Assembly: GCF_026016445.1 (NCBI RefSeq) | Contig: NZ_CP096147.1 | Span: forward strand, 1,090,501-1,154,500 | DNA length: 64,000 nucleotides | DNA from: Cognatishimia activa | GTDB lineage: Bacteria > Pseudomonadota > Alphaproteobacteria > Rhodobacterales > Rhodobacteraceae | Direction: 5' to 3' | Shown: in pieces, positions 37,887 through 45,620 of the stretch | Numbering within the stretch: position 1 is the first letter of the stretch | How the letters are laid out: every line of letters starts with the position of its first letter | Notes under the pieces: model-generated | What the model was told of the DNA's origin: nothing | The model's database searches: none | Seen by the model: the letters and a program-made list of their open reading frames with translations, nothing else | Translations under genes and position numbers: made by a program

Positions 37887-38342
37887 TCAGCCGAGAATTC
37901 CAGGCCAATTTTTCAAGCCAGCCGCGATGTTACCGGGAATGTCCTGCCGCCATAGTTCTTGCGCGCGAAGGTTTGCGTTGAGGTAGAGCTTCCCTTCGTG
38001 GATTGTCCAGGCTTCCGGGATCGTTGGGGCGAGATAGCCACGTGATGCGGCAAAAGCGCAGTAGCCGCCAAAGACTGGCGCATAGGTTTCAGGGTCAGAT
38101 TCAAACTTGGATGCATTGCTGCGGCTCGCAAAATGCCACTCTGCGCCATTCCAAACCACTGTATGATCTGCCGATCCCGGCACCGGTTTTGACTCTTCAA
38201 AATAGGCAATCGGATCAATGGCATTGATCGCTACCGGATTCTGAAAAACCTTAGGTTTTTGCGCTATTGCCATGTTCGGAAACATCGTAAGCGCAGCAGG
38301 TGTCGCAGTCAGAAGAGCAAGCGTTTGTCGGCGTGTCAGCAT
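37887..38342 (-). CDS. Tat-exported YHS domain protein
   Basis: 151 residues. The N-terminus (MLTRRQTLALLTATPAALTM and then FPNMAIA) is a twin-arginine signal. The mature part is a YHS-type small domain (NPVAINAIDPIAYFEESKPVPGSA, HFASRSNASKFESDPETYAPVFGGYCAFA). YHS proteins bind metals such as copper or iron in some cases. The start has GGAGAC upstream. It stands alone, minus strand, between bpt and the TRAP operon. Function is unknown. Confidence 0.85.
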   Translation of the reverse strand: MLTRRQTLALLTATPAALTMFPNMAIAQKPKVFQNPVAINAIDPIAYFEESKPVPGSADHTVVWNGAEWHFASRSNASKFESDPETYAPVFGGYCAFAASRGYLAPTIPEAWTIHEGKLYLNANLRAQELWRQDIPGNIAAGLKNWPGILG

Positions 38343-38479
38343 GATTAGTCTCCATAAATTCTGTTCAATAATAGGCGCAATGAGACCGCATTGGAGCCAG
38401 GCTAAACGGAACGTGATATTGATGTGACCACCGATACTGTTCCGTCCTTGGACGTTGCCTGTGCTTGAGGTCAACAAAA

Positions 38480-38499
38480 AGGGCCCCGCAGGGCCCTTC
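38480..38499 (-). terminator. Intrinsic terminator after the TRAP operon
   Basis: AAGGGCCC pairs with GGGCCCTT (8 bp, four-base loop). On the minus strand it is followed by TTTGTTG. Confidence 0.85.
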
Positions 38500-38523
38500 T
38501 CTATATCTCCACCGATACTCTGA

Positions 38524-40878
38524 TCAGTTGCCGATTAGGTTTGGCAGGATCGTCACAATCGATGGGAAGAACCACAGGATTGCCAGCCCCAGGACCTGGA
38601 TCAGAACAAATGGCGCCACACCGCGGTAGATATGTGTGGTCGTTACGCTCTTCGGTGCCACCCCGCGCAGATAGAACAGCGCGAAACCAAACGGTGGTGT
38701 CAGGAAGGATGTCTGCAGGTTTACAGCCACCATGATCGTGACCCACTTCGGATCAAAAGTACCACCGTAAATGACCGGCCCGACGATTGGGATCACGATG
38801 TAGATGATCTCAAGGAAGTCGAGGACGAAGCCCAGCACAAACAAGACAAGCATCACGATCAGGAAGACCGTCAGCTCGCTGTCAAAGGAGCGCAGGAACT
38901 GCTGGATGTAATGCTCTCCACCGAAGGAAATCACCACGAGGTTCAGGATCTGTGACCCGATCAGGATGGTAAAGACCATGGAGGTCACCTTGGCCGTTTC
39001 GCGCACTACAGGTGACAGAACCGAGTATTTAAACAGGGTCCAGCAGCTGTAGAGAATCCCAAACATCGCAAAGAGATAGGCGCCATACGCAACCAGGAAG
39101 GCGAGCCATGTTTCCAAGGATGCATCAGACTGACCAATCCGCAGATCAAAGTTCACACCCACAAGCAACATGATGACAATCGCGAAGGCGCCTTGGATGA
39201 TGACTTTTCCGGACTGATCGTTTTCACGCAGTTTGCGGTACGCCGCCAAGAGGATCGCGCCCCCTGCCCCCAAAGCCGCAGCTGGGGTTGGGTTGGTGAT
39301 ACCACCTAAGATGGAGCCGAGAACTGCAACAATCAATACGAGTGGTGGGAAGACCACACGCAGCAGCTCGTTTCGTCCCAGCAAAGCAACCGCGTATTTC
39401 GCACCATAAAGAGCTGCGAGAATCGGTAAGATCATCATCACCAAAGCTGTGCCCGGTGATGTGGTCGGTGTGACCCAGATCGCGTTGACCAGAAGGGTCA
39501 AAACAACTCCGGCCGCACCGATCAGCAGTGGACGAGTATCAGCGCTTGGAGCAACGCCGCGCGCTGTTGTCATCATCAGAGCAAGGAACATCATTGCGAT
39601 GGCCAGACCGGACCCAATCGGGGCGGCATTGGCAACGCGCTCTGCAAAGATTTCTGCACGTTCCTCTTCTGTCAGCTGACGGCTGTCCTGGACACCACCT
39701 GCTTCATCGATGGCTGCCTGTTCTGCAACGGCTATATCCCAAGCTTCTTGACCATGAAGATCAATCATCGAAGCCTGACATTGCTCACTTACAGAGGTCC
39801 GCAGGCTGGCCGTTTTACCGCTGTCAGTGAAACTGTCGACGATAATGTTCTGACCGCCCACGACATTGACGGAAGACAGCAGGATTAAACCGCCGATCAA
39901 AACAACTGGAGCAGCAACAAACCAAGTCAGACGCTCATTGCGTGTCACCACCTCAGCGCTGGAGTCCGCGAACTCAACTGCTGGTGCCTTGGATGGGTTC
40001 AGCATCGCGTAACCAAAGGCATAGAAACCATAGAGGAAGGCCAGCATGATACCGGGCAGAAGTGCCGCTTGGAACAACGTCCCAACCGAAACAACCGCAG
40101 GCTCGCCCAGATAGGTCAAGGCGTCCGTACAGCCGGCAAGCTGTGCACGGGTCTCCTGTGCTGTAGAATAAAGATCACCCGCCAAAGTGCCCAAAAGAAC
40201 GATCACGATGGACGGCGGAATGATCTGACCTAGCGTACCAGAGGCTGCAATCACACCTGTTGCCAATTCAGGCGAGTAGTTATTGCGCAGCATGGTTGGC
40301 AGAGACAACAGACCCATGGTGACAACTGTCGCGCCCACGATACCTGTTGAGGCCGCCAGGAAGGCACCCACAACCACAACCGATACAGCCAGACCGCCCG
40401 GCAGCGGGCCGAAGACACGCGCCATAGTGGTCAAGAGATCGTTTGCAATCTTGGAGCGCTCAAGCGTGATGCCCATCAGAACAAACATTAGAACCGCAAG
40501 TAGTGTCTCGATGGATTGTCCCGCCAGAACACGCTCGTTAATCCGGTTCACAACAAAGGAAAGGTTGCGATCAAGCGCGGTTTCCCAGCCTGAAACAAAA
40601 ACCGGTTCAGCAATTGTGGGCAATTCAGGATACCTGAAGACCGAAATCTTATCAGGATTTACCCCGTCTGAAATCAAAGCATTATAGGCGTTTGATCCGG
40701 TGTCGATCGCCTGGTGAATAAGCAATCCCGCGCTGTCCAATGCCGCGATAATGCCAAAGGCAATAATGCCTGCACCACCGATGGCAAAGGCCACTGGGAA
40801 GCCCGATAGAATGCCCCCGAAGAGGCAAAGGAAGACGATAATCAGGCCGATTTCGACCCCATCAAGTCCGAATAACAT
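38524..40878 (-). CDS. TRAP transporter large membrane subunit (oversized DctM)
   Basis: 784 residues, against about 425-450 for most DctM proteins. The first part shows the DctM pattern (LLAVLMFVLMGITLERSKIA, GGLAVSVVVVGAFLAASTGIVGATV in parts, and NNYSPELATGVIAASGTLGQIIPPSI). A central extra region (about 340-620) carries soluble Glu-rich sequence (EEERAEIFAERVA) and several additional helices before the last DctM-like helices (LEIIYIVIPIVGPVIYGG, LQTSFLTPPFGFALFYLRG). It belongs to the FcbT3-type large subunits. It imports carboxylates using an ion gradient, with DctQ and DctP encoded upstream. 17 bases follow dctQ. Confidence 0.9.
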   Translation of the reverse strand: MLFGLDGVEIGLIIVFLCLFGGILSGFPVAFAIGGAGIIAFGIIAALDSAGLLIHQAIDTGSNAYNALISDGVNPDKISVFRYPELPTIAEPVFVSGWETALDRNLSFVVNRINERVLAGQSIETLLAVLMFVLMGITLERSKIANDLLTTMARVFGPLPGGLAVSVVVVGAFLAASTGIVGATVVTMGLLSLPTMLRNNYSPELATGVIAASGTLGQIIPPSIVIVLLGTLAGDLYSTAQETRAQLAGCTDALTYLGEPAVVSVGTLFQAALLPGIMLAFLYGFYAFGYAMLNPSKAPAVEFADSSAEVVTRNERLTWFVAAPVVLIGGLILLSSVNVVGGQNIIVDSFTDSGKTASLRTSVSEQCQASMIDLHGQEAWDIAVAEQAAIDEAGGVQDSRQLTEEERAEIFAERVANAAPIGSGLAIAMMFLALMMTTARGVAPSADTRPLLIGAAGVVLTLLVNAIWVTPTTSPGTALVMMILPILAALYGAKYAVALLGRNELLRVVFPPLVLIVAVLGSILGGITNPTPAAALGAGGAILLAAYRKLRENDQSGKVIIQGAFAIVIMLLVGVNFDLRIGQSDASLETWLAFLVAYGAYLFAMFGILYSCWTLFKYSVLSPVVRETAKVTSMVFTILIGSQILNLVVISFGGEHYIQQFLRSFDSELTVFLIVMLVLFVLGFVLDFLEIIYIVIPIVGPVIYGGTFDPKWVTIMVAVNLQTSFLTPPFGFALFYLRGVAPKSVTTTHIYRGVAPFVLIQVLGLAILWFFPSIVTILPNLIGN

Positions 40879-40895
40879 AGTCTCTGTCCCTTACC

Positions 40896-41831
40896 TCAGT
40901 GTGTGCCTTCGTAGGCTTCTTCACCTTCGCCGAGCGTGTCTCGATCCAGGTATTTTCCTTCGCTTTCAGCGCCTTCCACCATCTCAAGGTAAGAGCGGTA
41001 GAAAAAGGCAACGGCTTGCAAGAAAACCATGCCCGCAAAGGCGACCAGGAGAATTTTGAATAGGAAGTAAGCGCTAAAGCCGTTTGGTGAGAAACCGATG
41101 GTTTCAATGTTCCAGCGCAGCGCGCGCGATTTAAGAAGCAGACGATCCAGCTGATCAGATGCTGACGGTTTCGGCACGATCAGGTGGCGCCACAGGAAGA
41201 ACCAGCCATACATCCATGTCAGAACAGCCACTGGCATCATGAAGAGCAGAGACCCCAGCATGTCGATGATCTTTTTGGTCTTTCGTGAGACACCGGAATA
41301 GATCAAGTCCACCCGCACGTGACTGCCTTGCACAAAGGTGTAAGTCGCGCAAAGAGCAACGATCATCGCGTTGTAAAGCTTTAGTTCTTCGGACCACCAG
41401 CTGATGTCGAATTGCACCGGAATACCAAAGCCGAATACCAGATCAGGCCGCGTGAAAATCCTTTGCATAAAGACGATGATAATCTGCTGCAGAACCATCA
41501 GAAGGCCTGCCCAAGCAAAGAAACGCCCGATTGTGTTTGCAAAGCCTTCTAGGCCGCGAACAACTGTCCAAAGCACCTGACGTTTCCAGATGCCCACAAA
41601 CGTTGTCACCAGAATGACGCTGAAGACGGCAAAGAAGAACTCAACCGATCCACCGTAGTAGATGAAGCGCATAATGGCTTCTTTGTTGCTCCAGTCGAGC
41701 CACAGCGACGGATGAGTGATTGCGTATCCGATATTATAGAAGGCCATCGCGATGTTCTGGACAAACCAGAGTACACCTTCCCCGATGGCAGACAGAACCT
41801 GCCCAAAGCTGGCCGTGCCAGAGTCTTGCAT
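40896..41831 (-). CDS. TRAP transporter small membrane subunit (oversized DctQ)
   Basis: 311 residues, against about 160-200 for typical DctQ. It has an extended N-terminus of about 100 residues with two additional helices, then the DctQ-like four-helix portion (IGRFFAWAGLLMVLQQIIIVFMQ, AMIVALCATYTFVQGSHVRVDLIY). GVSRKTKKIIDMLGSLLF and the C-terminal helix follow. A good GGGGGAAAT site precedes the ATG. It lies between dctP and the large subunit, with which it forms the membrane complex. Confidence 0.88.
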   Translation of the reverse strand: MQDSGTASFGQVLSAIGEGVLWFVQNIAMAFYNIGYAITHPSLWLDWSNKEAIMRFIYYGGSVEFFFAVFSVILVTTFVGIWKRQVLWTVVRGLEGFANTIGRFFAWAGLLMVLQQIIIVFMQRIFTRPDLVFGFGIPVQFDISWWSEELKLYNAMIVALCATYTFVQGSHVRVDLIYSGVSRKTKKIIDMLGSLLFMMPVAVLTWMYGWFFLWRHLIVPKPSASDQLDRLLLKSRALRWNIETIGFSPNGFSAYFLFKILLVAFAGMVFLQAVAFFYRSYLEMVEGAESEGKYLDRDTLGEGEEAYEGTH

Positions 41832-41893
41832 GATTTCCCCCTGAAATCTTCAACGATCTATCTGCTCCCTTTATACAGCTAGATCGAAAAATT

Positions 41894-41910
41894 GCCCCGA
41901 ATTTCGGGGC
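41894..41910 (-). terminator. Hairpin between dctP and dctQ
   Basis: GCCCCGA pairs with TCGGGGC (7 bp) and on the minus strand is followed by AATTTTTCG. It can partially terminate after the binding-protein gene. Confidence 0.75.
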
Positions 41911-41932
41911 CATTGTGTTGCATAGGGTGTGC

Positions 41933-43012
41933 TTAGCCGCCGAGTACGCGGTCGCGCTGTGCGACAAATACGGATTCAGACTGGCTGATCCAGCCAGATG
42001 TAGAACCACGAGATGCTTCTGCGGAGTTACGGATCTTCGCGAAGAGCTCATCATCCATATAGCTGTCCATGACTTCGATGGACGCACGACCAAACGCGTC
42101 CCAGATTTCATCGTTGAACTGCAGAACTTTTACGCCCGCGGACTTCAGACGCTGCAGCGCTGGACCGTGGTTCGCAATGAACAGAGCAAGGTTGTTTTGG
42201 TTTGTAACTGCCGCTGCGGTTTCGATTGCTGTCTGCTGTGCAGGTGTCAAATCTTCGAAAACGTCGCGGTTTGTTGCGAGTGCAAGACCAACGCCTGGCT
42301 CATGGAAACCGGAAGCATAGTAGAACTTGGTGATTTCCTGGAAACCAGCCTTCTCATCCGCCCATGGGCCGATCCATTCGGTTGCGTCCAGAGCACCGGA
42401 AGCCAGTGCTTGATACACTTCGCCGCCTGGGATCGCTTGAACGGATGCACCAAGTTTACCCATCGCCTGGCCACCAAGACCCGGCATACGCAGCTTCAGA
42501 CCTTGGAAGTCATCTGGGCTGTTGATCTCTTTGCGATACCAACCGCCAGCCTGTGTACCTGTGTTACCTGCCAGGAATGTTTTCAGACCAAAGATCTGAC
42601 CCAGCTCGTCATGCAGCTCTTTACCACCACCTTGGTAGTACCAGATGTTTGTTTCAGTCGATGTCAGACCAAATGGAACACCTGTGAAATACGCATAAGC
42701 TGGATGCTGGTTCAGGAAGTAGTATTCCGCAGCGTGGTACATATCGGCCTGACCGGAAGATACCGCGTCAAACACTTCAAACGCGCCAACCAGTTCGCCA
42801 GCTGCTTTGATGTCGACAGTCAGCTGACCGTCTGTCAGTGCGCTGATCATGTCTGCGCTTTGCTGTGCCGCGTCAAACACACCTGCCAGACCGCGACCCC
42901 AAGAGGTCACCATAGTCAGTGTGCGTTTGCCTTGTGCATAAGCTGGTGCTGCAAGTGTTGCAGCGCCTGTGCCGGCAAGTGCAGAAGTTTTTAGAAAAGA
43001 ACGACGATCCAT
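41933..43012 (-). CDS. dctP: TRAP transporter substrate-binding protein (DctP/TakP-like)
   Basis: 359 residues. A Tat signal (MDRRSFLKTSALAGTGAATL followed by AAPAYA) exports the folded protein. The mature protein has the TRAP binding-protein pattern: SWGRGLAGVFDAAQQSADMI, AAGELVGAFEVFDAV, FLAGNTGTQAGGWYRKEI, LKLRMPGLGGQAMGKLGA and GALDATEWIGPWADEKAGF. It resembles TakP of Rhodobacter, which binds 2-oxo acids, more than succinate-type DctP, so a keto acid ligand is likely. GGAGG precedes the ATG (MDRRSF). It is first of the operon and divergent from the kinase gene. Confidence 0.92.
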   Translation of the reverse strand: MDRRSFLKTSALAGTGAATLAAPAYAQGKRTLTMVTSWGRGLAGVFDAAQQSADMISALTDGQLTVDIKAAGELVGAFEVFDAVSSGQADMYHAAEYYFLNQHPAYAYFTGVPFGLTSTETNIWYYQGGGKELHDELGQIFGLKTFLAGNTGTQAGGWYRKEINSPDDFQGLKLRMPGLGGQAMGKLGASVQAIPGGEVYQALASGALDATEWIGPWADEKAGFQEITKFYYASGFHEPGVGLALATNRDVFEDLTPAQQTAIETAAAVTNQNNLALFIANHGPALQRLKSAGVKVLQFNDEIWDAFGRASIEVMDSYMDDELFAKIRNSAEASRGSTSGWISQSESVFVAQRDRVLGG

Positions 43013-43123
43013 AAGGTTCCTCCCAATTATTAAAGCGCATCTGCCCCCCTTAGTGGCAAATGTGCGGACCGTTTCGAGTGTCATGAGCCTAGCTTTGGGG
43101 TGCTGATGTTAAAATACCGACTA

Positions 43124-43131
43124 CTACGTAC
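43124..43131. promoter_or_regulatory. FixJ/NarL-type box between dctP and the kinase gene
   Basis: GTACGTAG on the minus strand matches the FixJ-type consensus GTAMGTAG. It is 112 bases upstream of dctP and 128 bases before the kinase start. The adjacent response regulator has the same class of DNA-binding domain, so this is a candidate site. Confidence 0.4.
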
Positions 43132-43259
43132 TGAGGGCAGGTTTCCCTGACTTTCACCTGATAATCGGGCATTTTCTTTGGCCAATTTTGCCAAGTCGCG
43201 TCGCTAACAGTCAAAAAGGCGCTATGATTTGAGGCAAAGAGGCCCTATTCGAATCGATT

Positions 43260-44687
43260 ATGGGAGCATTTTTGAAAAACTTGCGGCTGTCTTACGGGCA
43301 AAAACTGTTTTTGCTTGCCACTTTGCCATTGATCTTGGCAGTGGCCGCGATCTCAATCTTGGTGGCCAATCAATCCCGACAAATGGCGGAACGTGAGATC
43401 AAAGAGCTCGAAGTCCAGTTGATTGAAGCAAAGAAAGACGAGCTGAAGAACTATCTGGCGCTCGCTCGTAACGCCTTCATCAATATCTACGGACGCGCCG
43501 GACCCGATGACGAAGAGGCTCAACTGCTTGTCAGCCAGATCCTCGCATCAATGGTTTACGGCAATGAAGGGTACTTCTTTGTCTATGATTACGAAGGCAA
43601 TAATCTCGTCAGCCCGCGCCAGACCTTTCTGATCAATCGGAATTGGAGTGGTATGAATGACCGTGAAGGCGTGCCTATCACGGATGAGCTCATTCGCATC
43701 GCGCGCTCTGGCGGTGGCTATCACACCTATGATTGGCCAAAACCCAGTACAAATCAGCCCGCTCGCATGATTGCTTATGTCAATGGCTTGCAGGATTGGC
43801 AGTGGGTCATCGGCACCGGTGTCTTCATTGATGATATTCTGGTTTCTGTTGCCGCCGCCCGTGCGCAGGTTGAAGCCCGTGTTCAACGCACCTTCCTTTA
43901 TATCGGCGCGATCACCCTCGCGGCTGTGCTGCTGGTATTTGTCACAGGACTGATAATTAACATTCGTGAACGCCGCCTAGCAGATGCAAAGCTGAAGAAG
44001 CTGACCCAGCGAGTCTTTGATGCCCAAGAAGAAGAGCGCGGGCGCGTTGCCCGGGAACTTCATGATGGGATTTCTCAGATACTGGTCGGTGTGCGTTATG
44101 CGCTGGATTCTGCGCGTCGACGCGTAAAAGTCGGCGACAATCGCGCAGAAGATACACTGGAACGCGGTATGGATCACCTCAATACAGCGATTCACGAAGT
44201 TCGACGTATTTCTCGTGACCTGCGCCCCGGTGTCTTGGATGACCTGGGCTTGGGCCCTGCCCTGCGTGCTTTGACAGAAGAATTCAGCGAACGCACGGGG
44301 ATTGAAACCGAATTCCAGACCGTTGTGTTCCGAAACAGGCTCAACCCAGATGCAAAGTTTTCGCTCTATCGCATTGCTCAAGAAGCTTTAACTAATATTG
44401 AGCGTCACGCAGCAGCCACAAAGATTTCGATTGATCTCAGAGGCCATAAACGCGGCGCCACCATGCGCATCAGCGATAATGGCAAAGGCTTCCCGCAGCC
44501 GCGCAAACGCGGCGAGAGCGTTGGCGGCCTGGGCTTAAGAAATATGCAAGAACGCGTAGAGCAGCTGAATGGTACGCTCCGTGTCTTTTCCAGTAAAAGT
44601 GGCACAGTGGTGGTCGCTGAGGTTCCCCTCAGCCACATCCTGCCCCCAGAACAAGACGGCGATACGAAGATGGAGGCCAAAGCATGA
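43260..44687 (+). CDS. Sensor histidine kinase with Cache domain
   Basis: 475 residues. Membrane helices at about 16-37 and 212-234 frame a periplasmic single Cache (sCache_2-like) domain (SMVYGNEGYFFVYDYEGNNL, GGGYHTYDWPKP, QDWQWVIGTGVFIDDI), which binds small carboxylates in relatives. The cytoplasmic part is HisKA_3-type: EEERGRVARELHDGISQ with phospho-His268, then the ATPase with TNIERHAAATKISI and GLGLRNMQERV. Its last codons overlap the regulator gene by four bases. It is divergent from a TRAP transporter that probably imports the ligand it senses. Confidence 0.92.
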   Translation: MGAFLKNLRLSYGQKLFLLATLPLILAVAAISILVANQSRQMAEREIKELEVQLIEAKKDELKNYLALARNAFINIYGRAGPDDEEAQLLVSQILASMVYGNEGYFFVYDYEGNNLVSPRQTFLINRNWSGMNDREGVPITDELIRIARSGGGYHTYDWPKPSTNQPARMIAYVNGLQDWQWVIGTGVFIDDILVSVAAARAQVEARVQRTFLYIGAITLAAVLLVFVTGLIINIRERRLADAKLKKLTQRVFDAQEEERGRVARELHDGISQILVGVRYALDSARRRVKVGDNRAEDTLERGMDHLNTAIHEVRRISRDLRPGVLDDLGLGPALRALTEEFSERTGIETEFQTVVFRNRLNPDAKFSLYRIAQEALTNIERHAAATKISIDLRGHKRGATMRISDNGKGFPQPRKRGESVGGLGLRNMQERVEQLNGTLRVFSSKSGTVVVAEVPLSHILPPEQDGDTKMEAKA

Positions 44688-45328
44688 CCGATAAGATTTC
44701 TGTGGTGATCGTAGACGATCACCCTATGGTCGCGGAAGGCATTCAATCGATTTTGGAAAGCTACGATGACTTGGATGTGCGCGCGACATTGACCAATGGC
44801 GCTGAAGCTGTGGCCTATCTGAAATCCAATACCATCGACGTGGTGCTGATGGATCTGAACATGCCTGGGATCGGCGGTTTAACTGCCACTGAGATGGTGC
44901 TGGAAAGCAAGCCCGACATGCGCATTCTAATTCTGTCGATGCATGACAGTCCGGAATATATCTCAACCGCACTGAGCCATGGCGCGCGTGGCTATGTCCT
45001 CAAGGATGTGCCCACTGAAGAGATCAAAACCGCCATCGATACCGTGATGCGCGGAGAGCGTTATCTCTGCACAGGAGCAAAAGGATCATTGGAACCTGTT
45101 GAGGACGGCGACCGCGAAACCCTGACCAGTCGAGAGCAGACTGTCCTGCTGCAGCTTGCCCAGGGTAAATCCAACAAAGAAGTCGCCATAGAACTGAACA
45201 TTTCGGTGCGTACAGTCGAGACCCATCGTAAAAATATCAAACGCAAACTGGGCATTAGTTCCACTGCCGGACTGACTCGTTATGCGATCGAACACGGCGT
45301 TTTGCAGCAAACTGGGGTGCAAACCTAA
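44684..45328 (+). CDS. LuxR/NarL-type response regulator
   Basis: 214 residues. The receiver domain has Asp11-Asp12, the phospho-acceptor Asp57 in VVLMDLNMPG and Lys107 in YVLKDV. The C-terminal helix-turn-helix reads LTSREQTVLLQLAQGKSNKEVAIELNISVRTVETH (in parts, about 145-185). It is the partner of the kinase upstream (ATGA overlap), and probably activates the divergent TRAP operon. A FixJ-type box lies in the shared interval. Confidence 0.93.
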   Translation: MTDKISVVIVDDHPMVAEGIQSILESYDDLDVRATLTNGAEAVAYLKSNTIDVVLMDLNMPGIGGLTATEMVLESKPDMRILILSMHDSPEYISTALSHGARGYVLKDVPTEEIKTAIDTVMRGERYLCTGAKGSLEPVEDGDRETLTSREQTVLLQLAQGKSNKEVAIELNISVRTVETHRKNIKRKLGISSTAGLTRYAIEHGVLQQTGVQT

Positions 45329-45433
45329 AAATTTGCCGGTGCTATTTACGAAAAAATCACGTCACACCCCCAGATGCGCAACTTTCGAAAAGATTTTTTA
45401 TTGTCTTAGGTCATAAAATTCTACTTTTGCCTG

Positions 45434-45460
45434 TTGACGCCCCCATTCTGGCCTCATAAT
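45434..45460 (+). promoter_or_regulatory. Predicted ilvBN promoter
   Basis: TTGACG (45434-45439) with CATAAT (45455-45460) 15 bases on, or TAATGT at 45457-45462 with a 17-base spacer. A start near 45468 precedes the leader peptide. Confidence 0.6.
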
Positions 45461-45490
45461 GTCCCCCGCAACGCAAGAAGGACCTGACGC

Positions 45491-45538
45491 ATGTTAGAGC
45501 TAGTCGTCATCGTAGAATTTAGGCGCATGGGCCGGTAA
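45491..45538 (+). CDS. ilvB leader peptide (15 residues)
   Basis: The ORF reads MLELVVIVEFRRMGR, and six of its fifteen residues are Leu, Val or Ile. AAGGA lies eight bases upstream of the ATG. It is the control ORF of the attenuator. When Leu, Val or Ile tRNAs are short, the ribosome stalls in codons 2-8, leaving the downstream GGCGCATGGG free; when translation finishes, the ribosome at the TAA covers it. Confidence 0.9.
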   Translation: MLELVVIVEFRRMGR

Positions 45539-45566
45539 CGGTAATCCAGAATGAACCCCATGCGCC
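45522..45566 (+). promoter_or_regulatory. Antiterminator pairing of the ilvB attenuator
   Basis: GGCGCATGGG (45522-45531, inside the leader ORF) is perfectly complementary over 10 bases to CCCATGCGCC (45557-45566). This structure overlaps the first three bases of the terminator stem, so the two exclude each other. Confidence 0.85.
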
Positions 45567-45590
45567 CTCGAAATTCTCGGGGGCTTTTTT
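45564..45590 (+). terminator. Attenuator terminator before ilvB
   Basis: GCCCTCGA (45564-45571) pairs with TCGGGGGC (45577-45584), five-base loop, followed by six T residues. Confidence 0.92.
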
Positions 45591-45620
45591 GTAGGCATAA
45601 CGTTGCAAGTGGAGAAAAAG

